NCBI GenBank assembly: GCA_029990175.1
Contig: JARKIP010000022.1
Span: 20,620,001 to 20,684,000, forward strand
Length of the DNA: 64,000 nt
Reading direction: 5' to 3'
From: Petunia secreta
Lineage: Eukaryota > Streptophyta > Magnoliopsida > Solanales > Solanaceae
A program made the translations under genes and the position numbers. Numbering within the stretch: the first letter of the stretch is position 1; every line of letters begins with the position of its first letter. The notes under the pieces were generated by a model. The model saw nothing but the letters and a program-made list of their open reading frames with translations. It searched no databases and was not told the origin of the DNA. Below are positions 47,703 through 59,659 of the stretch, piece after piece.

Positions 47703-50700
47703 CCCCCCTCAAGTTGGAGCATGAGGATTTCTTATGCCCAACTTGTTAAGAAAATACTCGAACTGTGCCCGTCCTAGTGCCTTCGTGAAAATATCGGCCA
47801 GTTGTGTGGTCGTAGGCACATAGCTGGGACGGATGGTCCCTCCGATAATCTCATTTTGAACAAAGTGACAGTCGACTTCAATGTGTTTAGTGCGCTCGTG
47901 AAAAACAGGATTTCGAGCGATGTGTAAAGCTGCTTGGCTGTCACATTTCAAATGTATCAGAAAGTTGTGTTCGATCCCTAGGTTCCATAATATCCCTTTC
48001 AACCACTTTAATTCACACACGATCATTGCCATCGACCGATATTCTGCCTCCGCTGAAGACCTTGACATAATCTGTTGCTTCTTCGTTCACCACGATATCG
48101 GTGAGTCCCCTAAAGATACATATCACCCCGTCAATGATCGACGTGTCAACGGACAACCTGCCCAATCGGAGTCACACCATCCATGCAATCGTAGATCACA
48201 CTCAGAACTCAGTACGATGCCTTGGCCCGGACAACCATTCAAATATCGAACAACCCTAAGCGCCGCATAATACAGCGACTCTGCATAAACTGCGACAACA
48301 CATGTACACTGTAGGACAAATCCGGACGTGTAAAACACAAGTAAATCAATCCTCCAACCAGTCTCCGAAAGCGTTCGGGATCTTTGATAAAACGACAAGT
48401 CGCAAGCGCCAAACGATGGTTCTGCTCTATTGGTGTACCAACCGGTTTTGCCCCCAACAATCCTGCCTCCGATATGATATCCAAAGCATACTTTCTCTGA
48501 CACAAGAAAATCCCTTTCGGAGCCCTTGCCACTTCAACCCCCAAAAAAATTTTTAAAGTACCTAAATCCTTCATATGAAAACATTTCGAGAGATACAACT
48601 TGAAAATCTGAATTGTTGTCGAATCATTACCTCATATAATCAAATCATCTACATAAACAAGCACATTCAAATGCACATTTCCCTTCTTCATCATAAATAA
48701 TGAGTAATCCGAATACGATTGTCGAAACCCATAATTCTTAACAGTAGCCGACAACTTTGCAAACCAACACCTGGGAACTTGTTTTAAACCATACAAGGAT
48801 TGTCGGAGGCGACACACAGTTCCTTTCCTGTTCATGCGATGCACCGGAGGCAATTTCATATATACTTCTTCACGAAGATCACCATGCAAAAATGCATTGT
48901 GCACATCCATCTGATGCAATTCTCAATTTTTAGCCGCAGCCACGGCTAGAAAAACTCGCACAATCACCATCTTTGCAACCGGGGCAAATGTCTCCGTGTA
49001 ATCGACTCCTTCGATTTGATGATTCCTAAAAATCACCAGTCGTGCTTTATACCTTTCAATAGTTCCATCTGAGTTATACTTGATTTTATATACCTATCGG
49101 CAGCCGAAGGCCTTCTTTGCCGGGGGGCAAGCGAACGATCTCCCAAGTCTTGTTCGCTTCCAATGCCTTCAACTCTTGCTCCATGGTCGTTCTCCACTTT
49201 TTATTTTTCACCGCCTCCGAATAAGAGGTAGGCTCATGTCCTTGCGTTATTGCTGCAAGAAAACTCACATGCTTCGAAGAAAAATTATCACAATTGACAT
49301 AATGTGCTAGAGGATAAGGCTTACCAGAGGGTTGTTGAGAAACGGATTAACAATCAGACTTTCGGACGCAGGACGATACCCGGTGACTCAACTTTTGGAC
49401 TGTATTAGTAACAAAGTCTCGCAACAACACACTTTCCTTCTTAGTCCGTTTTCCACGGCCTAACTCTTCCACCAACACATTATTTTCAATGTGTCCGGGA
49501 GCAACATTGGGAACAATTTCAGGGTGTAGATCTCCATGATCCATTTCTTCAATTCCCAGAGTCGTTTGAGCGTCATTCTCAACACCCCCCTTCCTCGCAC
49601 AATCTCTTTTTCTTCTTCTAATGCTACGGTCACAGGAACCGTTTCTTGGTTCCGTTTTTCTTTCTCATCCTCCGTAGATGCAAACGGAAATTCCTTTTCA
49701 TAAAACACCACATCTCTTGATATCAAAAACTTCTTTGCCTCCAAATCATATACTTTCCACGCTTTCTTCCCGTTTGGCTATCCCAAGAATACACATCGAT
49801 GACTTCTACTCTCAAATTTGTCACCTGTTCTTGATTGCGAACATAACATAAGCAACCGAACACTCTCAAATGGTCATAATTTGGTGTCACTTACATCAAG
49901 ACATCATAAGGTGTCTTACCACTCAACAACTTAGTGGGCGTCCGGTTAATTAAGTAGCATGTCGTCATAACACATTCTCTCCAAAAATCGATCAGCAAAT
50001 TAGCTTGAAAACGTAGCGCCCGTGCTACATTCAAGATATGTCGATTTTTTCGTTCGACTCTGTCGTTTTGCTGTGGTGTCCCTACACAAGAAGTCTGGAA
50101 CAATATCCTTGTTCAAGAAAATATCCTTTCAAACTTACAAACTCGGTTTCATTATCACTCCGGACGCACTTAACCCATTTATAAAATTGTCTTTCTACCA
50201 TCGCAAATAAACTTTTCAACTTCTGTCCGACTTCTTTCTTATCAATTAACAAAAACACCCATACACCTCGTGAACAATCGTCAACAACAGTCAAAAAATA
50301 TGATGCACCACACGAGGATTCAATTCTATAAGGGCCCCACAAATCACAATGAATTAAATCAAAAAGTTTGGCAGCTTTATTATCACTTAAAGAAAATACA
50401 TTCTTAGTTTGCTTTGCGCGAAGGCATACATCACATGGTTTTTCCTCTAAGTTGCCTTTCCTACTCCTATCTTCAAGTACGGAAAGAGATTTGGTTACTT
50501 GCATCGAAGGATGCCCCAACCTTTGATGCCACAAGTCCATCACATCTGTCTTCATAGCCTTCACCAAGGGTACCGTTCGAAAGTAGTAGAGTCCGTTCTT
50601 TTGTTCATCCGCTCCAATCAATTTTCCCGTAGCCCGGTCCTCAATAACACACAAATCATTAGTGAAATTTACATTGCACCCTAACTGATAAATCAATTAA

Positions 50701-52080
50701 GACACCGAAATCAAATTGCAAGTCATTTCGGGAATATAACACTTTCTGAAGAACCATGTCTTCGTTAAATCTGATGGATCCTTCTTTCGTAGCCATTGTA
50801 CTGCTTCCGTTTGGTAGACCTACAGGACACTGTGGAATTGTCCATAGATCCTCCAAAACACTCAATTGACCGGTCATATGATTCGATGTTCCCGTGTCAA
50901 TAATCCACGGAAATCGAATTTGCTTACCAATCGATGGTTCACTTGTGCTTGTCTTCTCTTTGTTTAGGAGCTCGAACAGCATCTGCAACTGATCACTCGT
51001 TATTCCTGACAAGTTAGTTTGTCCGGGCACAGTCATGTGTCCGGTCTCTCCACTTTCGAACTCAGCTTGAGCAGTATTTGCTCGATTTCCACTACGTCCT
51101 CGGCCAACATTTGAACTATACTGTTGATATCCACGGCCTCTACCTCCTCGGTTACCTTCAGCTCTTCCTCTGCCACGTCCACCACTCGGAGAGCCTTGTC
51201 TCGGATAATGAACCCAACCCTCCGGATAGCCAATAACTTCAAAGCAGCGTTCCGAATAATGTCCATCTCGGTCGCACAAGTGACACTCCTTATAACCTTT
51301 CTTCGGTGGGGGCGACCATTGTGCGACAAACGCTGTCACCTCCCCCGTTCTTCCTGAGTCCATGCCATCCCTTTGACTCGTTCATCTTGAATTACCTTTA
51401 GGTAAACCTGATTCATTAATGGCAATGGGTCCTGAGCCAAGAGATTAGAACAGATGGTTCCATAGAGACTTTCATCCAACCCCATAAAAAGCAAATGGAC
51501 CCTGTCTTCTTCTCCAGTGCAACCGTGAGATTACACGAGCAATTTCCACACGAACACGTTGAAAACTTTTTGTAGTTTCCAAGTTCCTCCCACAGCTTAG
51601 CCAATTTCTCATAGTAAGCAGCAATGGTTAATCCCTTTTGCTTACACCCAGCCAAAGCAGCCTTTAATTCTTGAATTTGAGGTCCGTTTCCCACTGAGAA
51701 ATGCTCTCAGATGCTCTCCCACAAATCCCTAGCAACCTCCATAAGTGATATGGTGGTCCTAAGGGTAGACTCAATGGAATTCCTAATCTATGACACCAAC
51801 AGAGAATCGATAGTCCACCGGTCCTCATAATCGACTGAATCCTCACCTAGCTTCTGAATCGACCCATCGATGAAACCGAACTTTTTCCTCGCACGCAACG
51901 CCGTTTTAACGGACCGTGCCCATTCCTCATAGTTTTCTCCGGTCAACTGGACCTGTATAATAATCAAACAGGGGTTATCATTTGAGGTGATGTCGTATGG
52001 AGAGATGGTCTTCCGTACGACGGCAACATCACCCCCACTTCACGAACAATGCCTCCACTAGCACCGTCGGTCGGAGCTGC
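47703..52080 (-). pseudogene. Copia gag-pol, broken
   Basis: Read on the - strand: gag with CCHC knuckle (CHLCDRDGHYSERC, near 51280), protease (WIIDTGTSNHMTG; DTG active site, near 50900), gag-pre-integrase (WHQRLGHPS), integrase core (HCDLWGPYR; DNETEFVS) near 50150-50350, RT (MDVHNAFLHGDL near 48900, then YVDDLII near 48635), and RNase H (SSAEAEYRSMA near 48050) to a C-terminus near 47710. Stops and shifts split it into at least nine ORFs, so it is non-autonomous. Confidence 0.92.
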
Positions 52081-52127
52081 CATCACTTTACACTCACACG
52101 AAGAGTTTCACGGTGACTCTGATACCA

Positions 52128-52359
52128 TGTAAAAACGGACACACCAAACACAAAACTCAAGTGAAAACTCTTACCTCTTATTGATGAATGAGTCCCCTAT
52201 TTATACAAGAAAAGTAGAAAACCTTATCTTGGGCACCAAGTATACTCCTAATGGGCTTAGCCCAACTAAATGTACAATTTACCCTAATTATGTACACCTT
52301 ACACAAATAACCTATCCTACCTATACAATTGCACTAATAATCCCTAATATATTCTAATA
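52128..52359 (-). repeat. 5' LTR of intronic Copia
   Basis: 232 bp. It has a 6-bp ATCCTA-type insertion relative to the partner (CCTATCCTACC against CTACC), and a 1-nt change in the AATGAGTCC stretch. Confidence 0.93.
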
Positions 52360-53061
52360 TGCTCCTTACCAGCTCTGATAGACAGCATAAGATAACTTTA
52401 CAATTCGAACCTCTCTTCTCCTTTTCTTTCTATCAAGAAGCTGTATAATTTAAACCCCTCTTCCCGCTTTTGCAGTTAATATTATGAGTAAAGCTCTACT
52501 CTTGCAAATAGAAGATAGGTCATCTTCCGTCCATAAATACACCAATTACGTCCACATGGTGCAGATGTTTCTCCTTAAAATCCTTTAACCCACAGGATGC
52601 CCCAAAAAACCCCCACCCTAAGTAAAGAACTGACTTTTTTTTTTTAGCGAATGCAACTTTTGAATCATAATAGTACTGTGCAACTCCTTTGGTAATGGCC
52701 ATAAGGGCGGGCAAGATACTGACATAGTTGATAAAAGTACACTCAGAAAACATCTATTCCTCCAATATATACTAAAATATCTTTCAACATATCTTAGCAA
52801 CTACAAAAGTTGACTAATAAACAATGAGAGAGAATTAACAGATAACCAACTACAAAAAGAAAACCCGCAGCTGTTGATGGACAACTTCATTCATCTCAGG
52901 ACAAAACAAGCAAAACCACTCAACAAAGCTCTATCTCTGGATGTTAAAAATAAGAAAATAAATAACCTATAGAAAAATAGTAAATAACGGATATTATTCA
53001 ACAGGTACCTAAAACAACTAGTTCCAATTCACAGGTATGAGATAAAAAATTGTTTCTTTAC

Positions 53062-53150
53062 AACAACATACCCAGTATGATCCTACTAGTAGGGTCTGCC
53101 AAGTGTGAGTTATACGCAGACCTTATCCTACCTCGAGTGGTAGAAAAGAA
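53062..53150 (-). mobile_element. 89-bp SINE/RTE tail insertion
   Basis: On the - strand it reads AAGGTCTGCGTATAACTCAC, then AGACCCTACT and GGGTATGTTGTT, the 3' tail of TS-SINE/RTE elements. A perfect 11-bp duplication TGTTTCTTTAC flanks it (53051-53061, 53151-53161). Confidence 0.88.
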
Positions 53151-53354
53151 TGTTTCTTTACTCCAGTACAAAACCACCTAAATGAAGTCAAAGTTGTCAA
53201 CTTTCCCCAAAATGTAAACATCAACTACCCAAAAAAAAAAGGAAAATGGTGCAGAGAATTGCAGGCTCTCAGCACAAATGGTAAATAAAAAGAAACCATC
53301 ACGAAAAGAACAATAAGCAAACTCAAACAAGTTAAAAAGAAAGAAAGAAAGTAC

Positions 53355-53478
53355 CTTAAAAAACAGAAGACAGTAGCAGAACAGAAGCGCTCCAAAGAAG
53401 AAGAAACAAAAGAACACACAGAGAGACGTGCAGAAAGAGAAATGTCTTTCTTTTTCTTTTTCTTTTTCACACTTCAAA
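53355..53478 (-). other. inferred 5'UTR exon of MEI2-like gene
   Basis: A donor AAG|GTAC lies at 53355/53354. Joining to the acceptor at 47041 gives TAA GAT CCT CGG ATG, an in-frame stop before the start. The implied intron is 6.3 kb and contains the Copia element and a SINE tail. The 5' end is estimated from the TATA box. Confidence 0.5.
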
Positions 53479-53498
53479 CTGCAGAGTGCAGAGCTTGC

Positions 53499-53512
53499 AC
53501 ATATATATTTGA
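53499..53512 (-). promoter_or_regulatory. candidate TATA box of MEI2-like gene
   Basis: On the - strand CAAATATATATGTGC lies about 25-30 nt before the inferred transcript start. Confidence 0.45.
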
Positions 53513-53757
53513 AAGAGATGATTGAAGGAAAGAAAAGTGAAGAATGATTGAGGACAATCGTGGGGGTGGGTGGGGGTAGGGAGTTATTGCATATATATAT
53601 ATTATAAAATACTATTTGGAAACAAGAGTGGAAGGAGTATTTAATTCAATTGTTGTTGTGTTTAAATGTGATCTTGGTCCACATTCTAAAAAGAAAAGAT
53701 GCTTTTCTTTAATTTTTGTTGGAAATATTTGTTCCTTTTGACCTTCACTTTTAGATT

Positions 53758-54986
53758 CGCAGAATATGTAGATGATCCTTGAAGTTGCCCTCAATTTCCA
53801 GTTGAATATCTTAATTTACTCAATGATCAGATACACATATCTTCTTGGTAAAAGTGAATTTAGTAAGTACCTTACACTGACATGGCAAAACGTGTATTGT
53901 TTCACTCAATTTTGGGTGAGTAGGACTTCCATATACAATTTTTCTTAATAATATTAATTTATGTGTGGGTCCCACTTAAAAAACTTTTTTTTAAAAAAAA
54001 AAAAAAAAAAGAAGCTTTCAAGCTTCTTCAACCTCACCCACCGCCCCTCTGCACATTATAGCAGTTCCTCCCTAACTTTCATCAAGCAACACCTTTTTTG
54101 TCCAAAAAAAATAGCATCTTTAAAAATCACAAGCAAATTTCAAATTGGATCATCTTCTTCCGCAATAGTGCCGCCACCTCCAAACGCTACCTACAAAGAA
54201 ATGACAAATTAAAAATATTGTGTTCAATATACAATTTTAGATGATATCAACTCCTGTTTAAAGAGCCATTCAATTCTCATCCTCGCTTGCTCCCAAAAAC
54301 ACTCCCTCTCTGAATGTTTTAATTGTTCATAACAAACTAATAGAAGATGGGTTTGAACAAGATCCCTTTTTGGACATTAAACTCATTAATGTGTACTCTG
54401 AGTTGGACTCTACTGGCCTTGTCCGCCAAGTGTTTGATAAAATTTCCAACCGAACCATCTTTGTTTGGATGCATTTTTTCGGGCATTAACTTTAGCTGGC
54501 CAAGGTGAAGATGCTTTGGACTTCTATAGATTCTGAATCGGAATGGAATCCTATTGGAGTTTTATAAATTCATGGACACATATTGAGACATGATTATGAG
54601 AGTCATCTTCATATCATGACGACCTTAATTGATGTGTAAATGGAGGGAGGGGGAAGGGGGAAGGGTGCGGGGGTTAAATAAGGAGGGGCAGTGGTGGGGA
54701 TGGTCTGATTTTTGGGTAAGAGAAGATAAATAATTATAATTGATATTTGGTTATTTTTTAAAGTATTTTATTTCTCCTTTTTACTAATAGGTGATTTCTT
54801 GTTAAAGAACACGTGTCATTATCTCATTGAATCATTTTGCATGTCAGCAATGAGTGAGACTCACGCAAAAGAGCTCACAGATATAGGTGTTCACGATACA
54901 TACCTCTGCCAAGAATATGTGTCTATCTGATCATTGGGTAAATTGAGATGTTCAACTGGAAATTGGGGTCATCTATATATTCTGTC
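53758..54986. mobile_element. Pack-MULE carrying a PPR gene fragment
   Basis: A perfect 9-bp duplication TTTTAGATT (53749-53757, 54987-54995) flanks inverted ends of about 100 bp (left CGCAGAATATGTAGATGA; right complement GACAGAATATATAGATGA). The arms share AATTTCCAGTTGAA and TGATCAGATA. The 1.2-kb body holds a captured coding fragment (54255-54590) and no transposase. Confidence 0.9.
54255..54590 (+). pseudogene. captured PPR protein fragment
   Basis: Three overlapping frames together read like the N-terminal PPR motifs of a PLS-class protein: ACSQKHSLSE, then LIEDGFEQDPFLDIKLINVY, VFDKISNRTIFVW, and ALTLAGQGEDALDFY. The wording is close to the chloroplast NDH factor CRR2 as I remember it. 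Two frameshifts and a stop make it a dead fragment. Confidence 0.75.
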
Positions 54987-54995
54987 TTTTAGATT

Positions 54996-55213
54996 ACATT
55001 TAACGCTTGGATATCATTAGGATAACAAGGACAAATTGCAGGTTATTTTCTTAGATTGAGTTGAAAACTATAGTACTTTTTTTAACATGAGATTTTGATT
55101 AGATTTACAACTTGGATAGCATTAGGATAAGGATTAAATACAATAAATATCCAAAAGAAAGTACTCTTATAATCATATATTCTTAATTTATTAAACTTTG
55201 ATAAATTTATTCT
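54996..55213. other. AT-rich spacer
   Basis: No gene or repeat recognised. Confidence 0.5.
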
Positions 55214-55785
55214 TGACACGGCCCGGATTTTCGGACTGGCCATGCAGGCACCCGATATCTTCGCCTAGATCGGTCAGGCGAACCCTATGGATTTTAATTA
55301 TATAGAATACGAATGAAGCTTAGAAGAACAACACAAACATACATATATATATATAAGATGTATATAATGATATATAGCAAACTACCTAATATATAAGGTT
55401 CAGAGCCGTCCAGACCGTACATCTAAGAGTAGAAAGAAAATATATACATTTATGAAGGAAGTAAAATAGATCTAATATAAGCTATCTAGAGCTGGTGACC
55501 ATTATGGACAAAAGTTGGCTCGCCCTGACAGCTGATCACGTCTTTGCTCCTCAATCACGCCTCGATCTCGGTCTTGAAGTGAAACCTGCCAAAACAAAAT
55601 ATATAGACAAGAAACAATAGAGGGTGAGTCGAAAGGACTCCATAAGTGGGGGCTAGCTAGATACCTCGAAGAAACAGGTATGCTAGTCGGGGAGAAACAA
55701 AAAGCGACATGCCTTGAGAGCGGGGCCATAATCACCTGATCGTAGTAGACAGGATCAAACACGAGAAACTAGCTTATTGACCAAA
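55214..55785 (-). repeat. truncated LTR, same family as 62231-64000
   Basis: On + it begins TGACACGGCCCGGATTTTCG and continues GCACCCGATATC, CGGTCAGGCGAACCC. It tracks the LTR at 62231 to about GGGGAGAAA (near 55700) and then ends. It cuts into the internal region of a Tat element to its right. Confidence 0.7.
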
Positions 55786-56382
55786 AGGTAGCTAAATAGT
55801 CTATTTTCTTTGGAACGTTGTTGTCGTCGTCAGACATGACTGCGCCTCTTTCTTCATAGGATACCTATAATTTCTTGGGCCCCACGGTGGGCGCCAAACT
55901 GTTTATGCCTAAATTTGTACGTCTAGGTTAAATAATTAATTATGAATGAGGTTACAAGCAATACGGTAAATTACAATAGAAAAATAAATACGATGGAAAT
56001 AAGACAAGTAAATAAACAAGAAATAATGGAGAAAAGCAATGTAAACCTTATTCCTTGAGAGTAGCCGAAGTTGTTGGCGTATCCAGCGATGTGTACAATA
56101 CAAAGTAAGGAGGAGTATTATAGTAGTAATACCCAGTCCTAAATAAGGTTAATAGGGTCATGGGCCTACAACTCAAGGCGGTGGTATACTAAACCCTAAC
56201 TAAGAGACTATAAACCCTAAGCGATGGGATGTATGCCTGCGCCTTGGGTCCAAACCGCCTAAACGATCGTTGGCTCTAGGAGCGGGCGTATATCCTCAGT
56301 GCCCGGTGACTTGTAGGATAAGTCTAGTCTCGCAGGCTGGACTCGTATCCCCATAACAATAGGTGGCGTATTTTTGCCCACA
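55786..56382 (-). mobile_element. Tat 5' LTR, primer site and start of internal region
   Basis: On the - strand the LTR runs 56382-55900, from TGTGGGCAAAAATACG to GGCATAAACA. The primer-site block TTTGGCGCCCACCGTGGGGC (55880-55898) follows. About 90 bp of internal sequence remain, including MSDDDNNVPKK. Confidence 0.8.
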
Positions 56383-56984
56383 CAAGTATAATACAAGTGT
56401 ATACCGTATACTAAGAAGCTAAACTATACACAATTCATATTCAACGCTACAAAAGCAATACACTAAAGAGGGTGTACTGTAAAATAACAAGGTATACAAT
56501 AAGAAAAATACCACAAAATAGCCTTAATAGAAAAATCATATGCTTTGGGTAACCACCACCGAAGAAATAGAAATGAAAGAACTAAATTAATGAAAATAAC
56601 ACAGCAAAGTCGATAAATGTAGGCAAATAATATCACACAGAAGTCAACATAATAGTCATACGTAAAATGAAATCACCTCTTCTTTAAGATCAAACTTAAA
56701 AGAAGCAAATTCATTTTGCACCTAAAACAAACAAAAAAGCAAAAAATAAATATGTATCAAAGTAAGTTGTAATCACAATGGGGAAAAATAAAAATAAATA
56801 CAACATACCAATTTCTTTAAATCAGCGTAGAGATCATTGGTAGCACCAGTACTTAGCTGAGAAAGGTCTTTCCTACTCCACTGCGTATGTTTTGGCTTCA
56901 TAAATAGAAAGGCAACAACATCTTAAAGCACAATAGCTTAAAAATAAGACTTACTCATCAAATTAAAATATAATCATATAAATT

Positions 56985-57339
56985 GAACCTCTTTGCTCAG
57001 TGACTCTTGCATTCGAGCAGCAACATTACTAGCTGCAGGAACAGCTCCCTGATTATGAGTTTGCCCACCATCAACACCTAAGTGTTCTTCAGCAACATCA
57101 CTAGCTTCATGAAAAGCTCCCTGATTATCAGCACCCAAGTCTTCTTCAGCAACATCACTAGCTTCAGGAACAGTTCCCTGATTAAGAGTTTGGCCACCAT
57201 CAGCACCCAATTCTTCACCAACATTACTAGCTTCAGGAACAACTCCGCTATTCTGTGTTTGACCACCAGTAGCATTCAAGTCTTTTTCACCATTATCAAC
57301 AAATTCAATACCATCTAGGCCTACCTCTTTCTGGAGCAT
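56985..57339 (-). repeat. ~20-codon repeats in DUF1985 gene
   Basis: Four units read EASNVGEELGADGGQTLNQG-like, with loss of part of one unit. The DNA repeat is about 60-69 nt. Confidence 0.8.
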
Positions 57340-57760
57340 CAGTTGGGAGTATGTTTCTTATATTTAACTGTTGAAAAGGTATTGAAATAAGTAAAAGCAA
57401 ATAAGAAAAAACAAGCATAATTATACATGTATACTGAAAAGGTATACTGCAATAAAAAGTATACCTTTACAGTTTACTTCAAATGAAAAGAAAATTTGTC
57501 CAAACAGAACTTTAATGTATACTAATTACACAGAAGTATACCTTCAAGTACAGAAATGAAAAAAACTAACATGTTCAACTGAGTTAGCAAATATATTGAG
57601 CAGTTGAGTATTAGAAGCAGGTTGCCTCTTATCTCTGCTCCAATTAAAAAGGTGTGGTATCTTCGAATCAGTTATAGAAGCAACTCGGGAAGCAATTACT
57701 CCCGCAGTTGCTAGACAACTCTCCTACAACCATGTTCGAATTGCAAGAGTAAAACCAAAA

Positions 57761-59072
57761 GGTAAAATACATAAACAGCTCCCTAAAGTTGGCTTCAGCT
57801 GTCAGTTAGACGCTCTAACTTCCCAGATGACTTTCCAGACTCCCATACTTGACAAATATGTTTGTCTTGAACACCTGGTTTTGGCAGCGCACACGCGTGT
57901 CTTACAATTGCCTTTGACTTGACAAACTGACAAATAAATAAATAACACGTATAATTCTTGTTTTAAAAGATAAAATAAAAATGGATATAATTTATCAAAG
58001 ATTAAAAGAAAAGACAAATACCCCACTTAACCACCCCCCTTGTTTTTTATGCACTACCCCTCTAGATAACCGCTGCTTCTACCCTATTCGAACACCATCC
58101 ATTCAAAGCCTTTCCCATCTTCAATATCATCCCAAACCCAGATTGCACGATCTATTTTTCTCGTCAAATCTCGAAATTGTGTGGTGGCCGGAAAATTGAA
58201 CACCCAACAATAATCACTCAAGGTTCCTTGACCCCACCCGATCATGTTCGTCTTCTTCCCCCGTAGATTTACTCTCTCCGCCTATCTATGCAGGAGTCAA
58301 ATTTGGAAAAAAACATTGATGGGTCTAACTCCAATTTTTTGATTTCCTCTCTACGCCTCCTCGTTCCCACTTCTGCTAACTCAATTTGTATGGGTGTTTA
58401 ATTCTTTGGTGACATACCAAGAAGATTCTTTGTTGATATCACTGATTGAAATTATTTATTATATGAGGCTGATGTTATCCTCTTAATTTTTTTTCAAATT
58501 TTGATTCCTCTTTCTTAGTTTGGTTTGAAATATTGCTCTAAAAAATTCCCAACTTGATAGTCGTTGAACAATTATGAGATTAATGTATTTCTTTGCTGCA
58601 ATTTACTTCTATTAGAGCTTTGAATTATGTTACTAATAGAGGGGTGGTTTCTTTTTTTTTTTTTTGAATTGAAGTCAAAAGAGTGGAATTCATATGTTGT
58701 TGAACAGTGGAAAGAGGTAGTTTTACCATGGTCTGACTACTAAGGAATTTGGATGGGGATGAGATACCGTAAAATTGGTGCAACAAAGAGATGAAGTCAA
58801 CGGGAATGTGAGTTTTCCGGTGTCAATGGTGTGTCAATGGTTGTCGTATTTTTCAAGAAAAAATTTTTAAATAAAAAATAAAGAAACACCATAATCTTTC
58901 TCACTTCACGCGCTAAAAAATGAGTGAAAACACACATGTTGCCACATCATATTCGGGGTGTTTAAAAATCCCACTCAACTACTATCTAAGGTGTCTGAAA
59001 AATCATCTGGGAAGTTAAAGTATCTAATTGACAGCGGAAGCCAACTTTAGGGGGTTGTTTATGTATTTTGCC
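57761..59072. mobile_element. non-autonomous MULE inserted in an exon
   Basis: A perfect 9-bp duplication AAACCAAAA (57752-57760, 59073-59081) flanks inverted ends of about 90 bp (GGTAAAATACATAAACA on the left, GGCAAAATACATAAACA as right complement). No transposase and no captured gene that I recognise in the 1.3-kb body. Insertion splits the DUF1985 exon. Confidence 0.92.
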
Positions 59073-59659
59073 AAACCAAAATGTCTATAACTTGTTGGCT
59101 TATCGAAAATCTTATTGTGTAGTGCCCCTTTTGTCATGTTGAAAACCTCAACACCCCAAGGATAGTTTTCATACTCTTCCTTCTCAACAACATCAACGTA
59201 CTTCATCTCAAGATAGCCTTTATCTTTCCGTGTAGCAAACAAAAAAGTGCAATAAAGTACAACATTGCTATCTTCAAAGCATATGTGTCATTCTTTTTCC
59301 AATATTTTTTTTTGAAACAAGTAGTTAAATTAGACCGGTAAAGACGAGACTTTCCAACAAAATACTCTACCATCAAACGATTGTTCACAAGAAGTGCATT
59401 TTCCTCCACAATGCCAGTAACCTTCAGTAATCAGACTAAATTTGCCCAACCTAAAATGAAGATGATGACCGTTTACATCAAACCACAAATCATCACCACC
59501 TACATGCTTTATCTCCCTCATCATCAACCAGTGAAGAACTGCATTCTGATGAATTAGTGGCGGCATATCCAAAAAATATTGAAACGACCTTAGGCAGTCA
59601 TTTGACAGTTAGGACTCTGATTAGCGTGCATAGTATTATAAGCTCTATAAGGTCCATTA

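Larger units (their letters stand above)
47477..52359 (-). mobile_element. Ty1/copia element in MEI2-like intron 1
   Basis: LTRs of 226 and 232 bp (47477-47702, 52128-52359) with a 5-bp duplication TGCTC (47472-47476, 52360-52364). The LTRs end TG..TA rather than TG..CA. On the - strand the primer site TGGTATCAGAGTC follows the right LTR, and a purine tract (ACTTGAGGGGGG) precedes the left one. It lies in the same sense as the host gene. LTRs differ by a few substitutions and small indels. Confidence 0.95.
56680..59640 (-). pseudogene. DUF1985-type gene fragment, split by a MULE
   Basis: The N-terminus (about 59640-59083) carries the DUF1985 core: FLDMPPLIHQNAVLHWLMMRE, DVNGHHLHFRLGKFSLIT, TTCFKKKYWKKNDTYALK and VDVVEKEEYENYPWGVEVF. 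Two frameshifts lie inside it. The reading then enters the MULE at 59072. On the other side it resumes (ATAGVIASRVASITDSKIPH, near 57700). Downstream exons hold a repeat-rich acidic segment (57339-56985) with GGQT and EASDVAEE units, then QWSRKDLSQLSTG (56890) and VQNEFASFKFDLKEE (56700). No Ulp1 protease domain is present before the LTR at 56382. Such genes are often transposon-associated in plants, and the function is unknown. Confidence 0.75.

Noticed and set aside
53178..53477. Phe-rich - strand ORF
   Set aside because: It covers the inferred 5'UTR exon and intron start; pyrimidine-rich leader, not a protein.
54255..54590. Functional PPR gene
   Set aside because: Frameshifts, a stop and enclosure in a Pack-MULE show a captured fragment.
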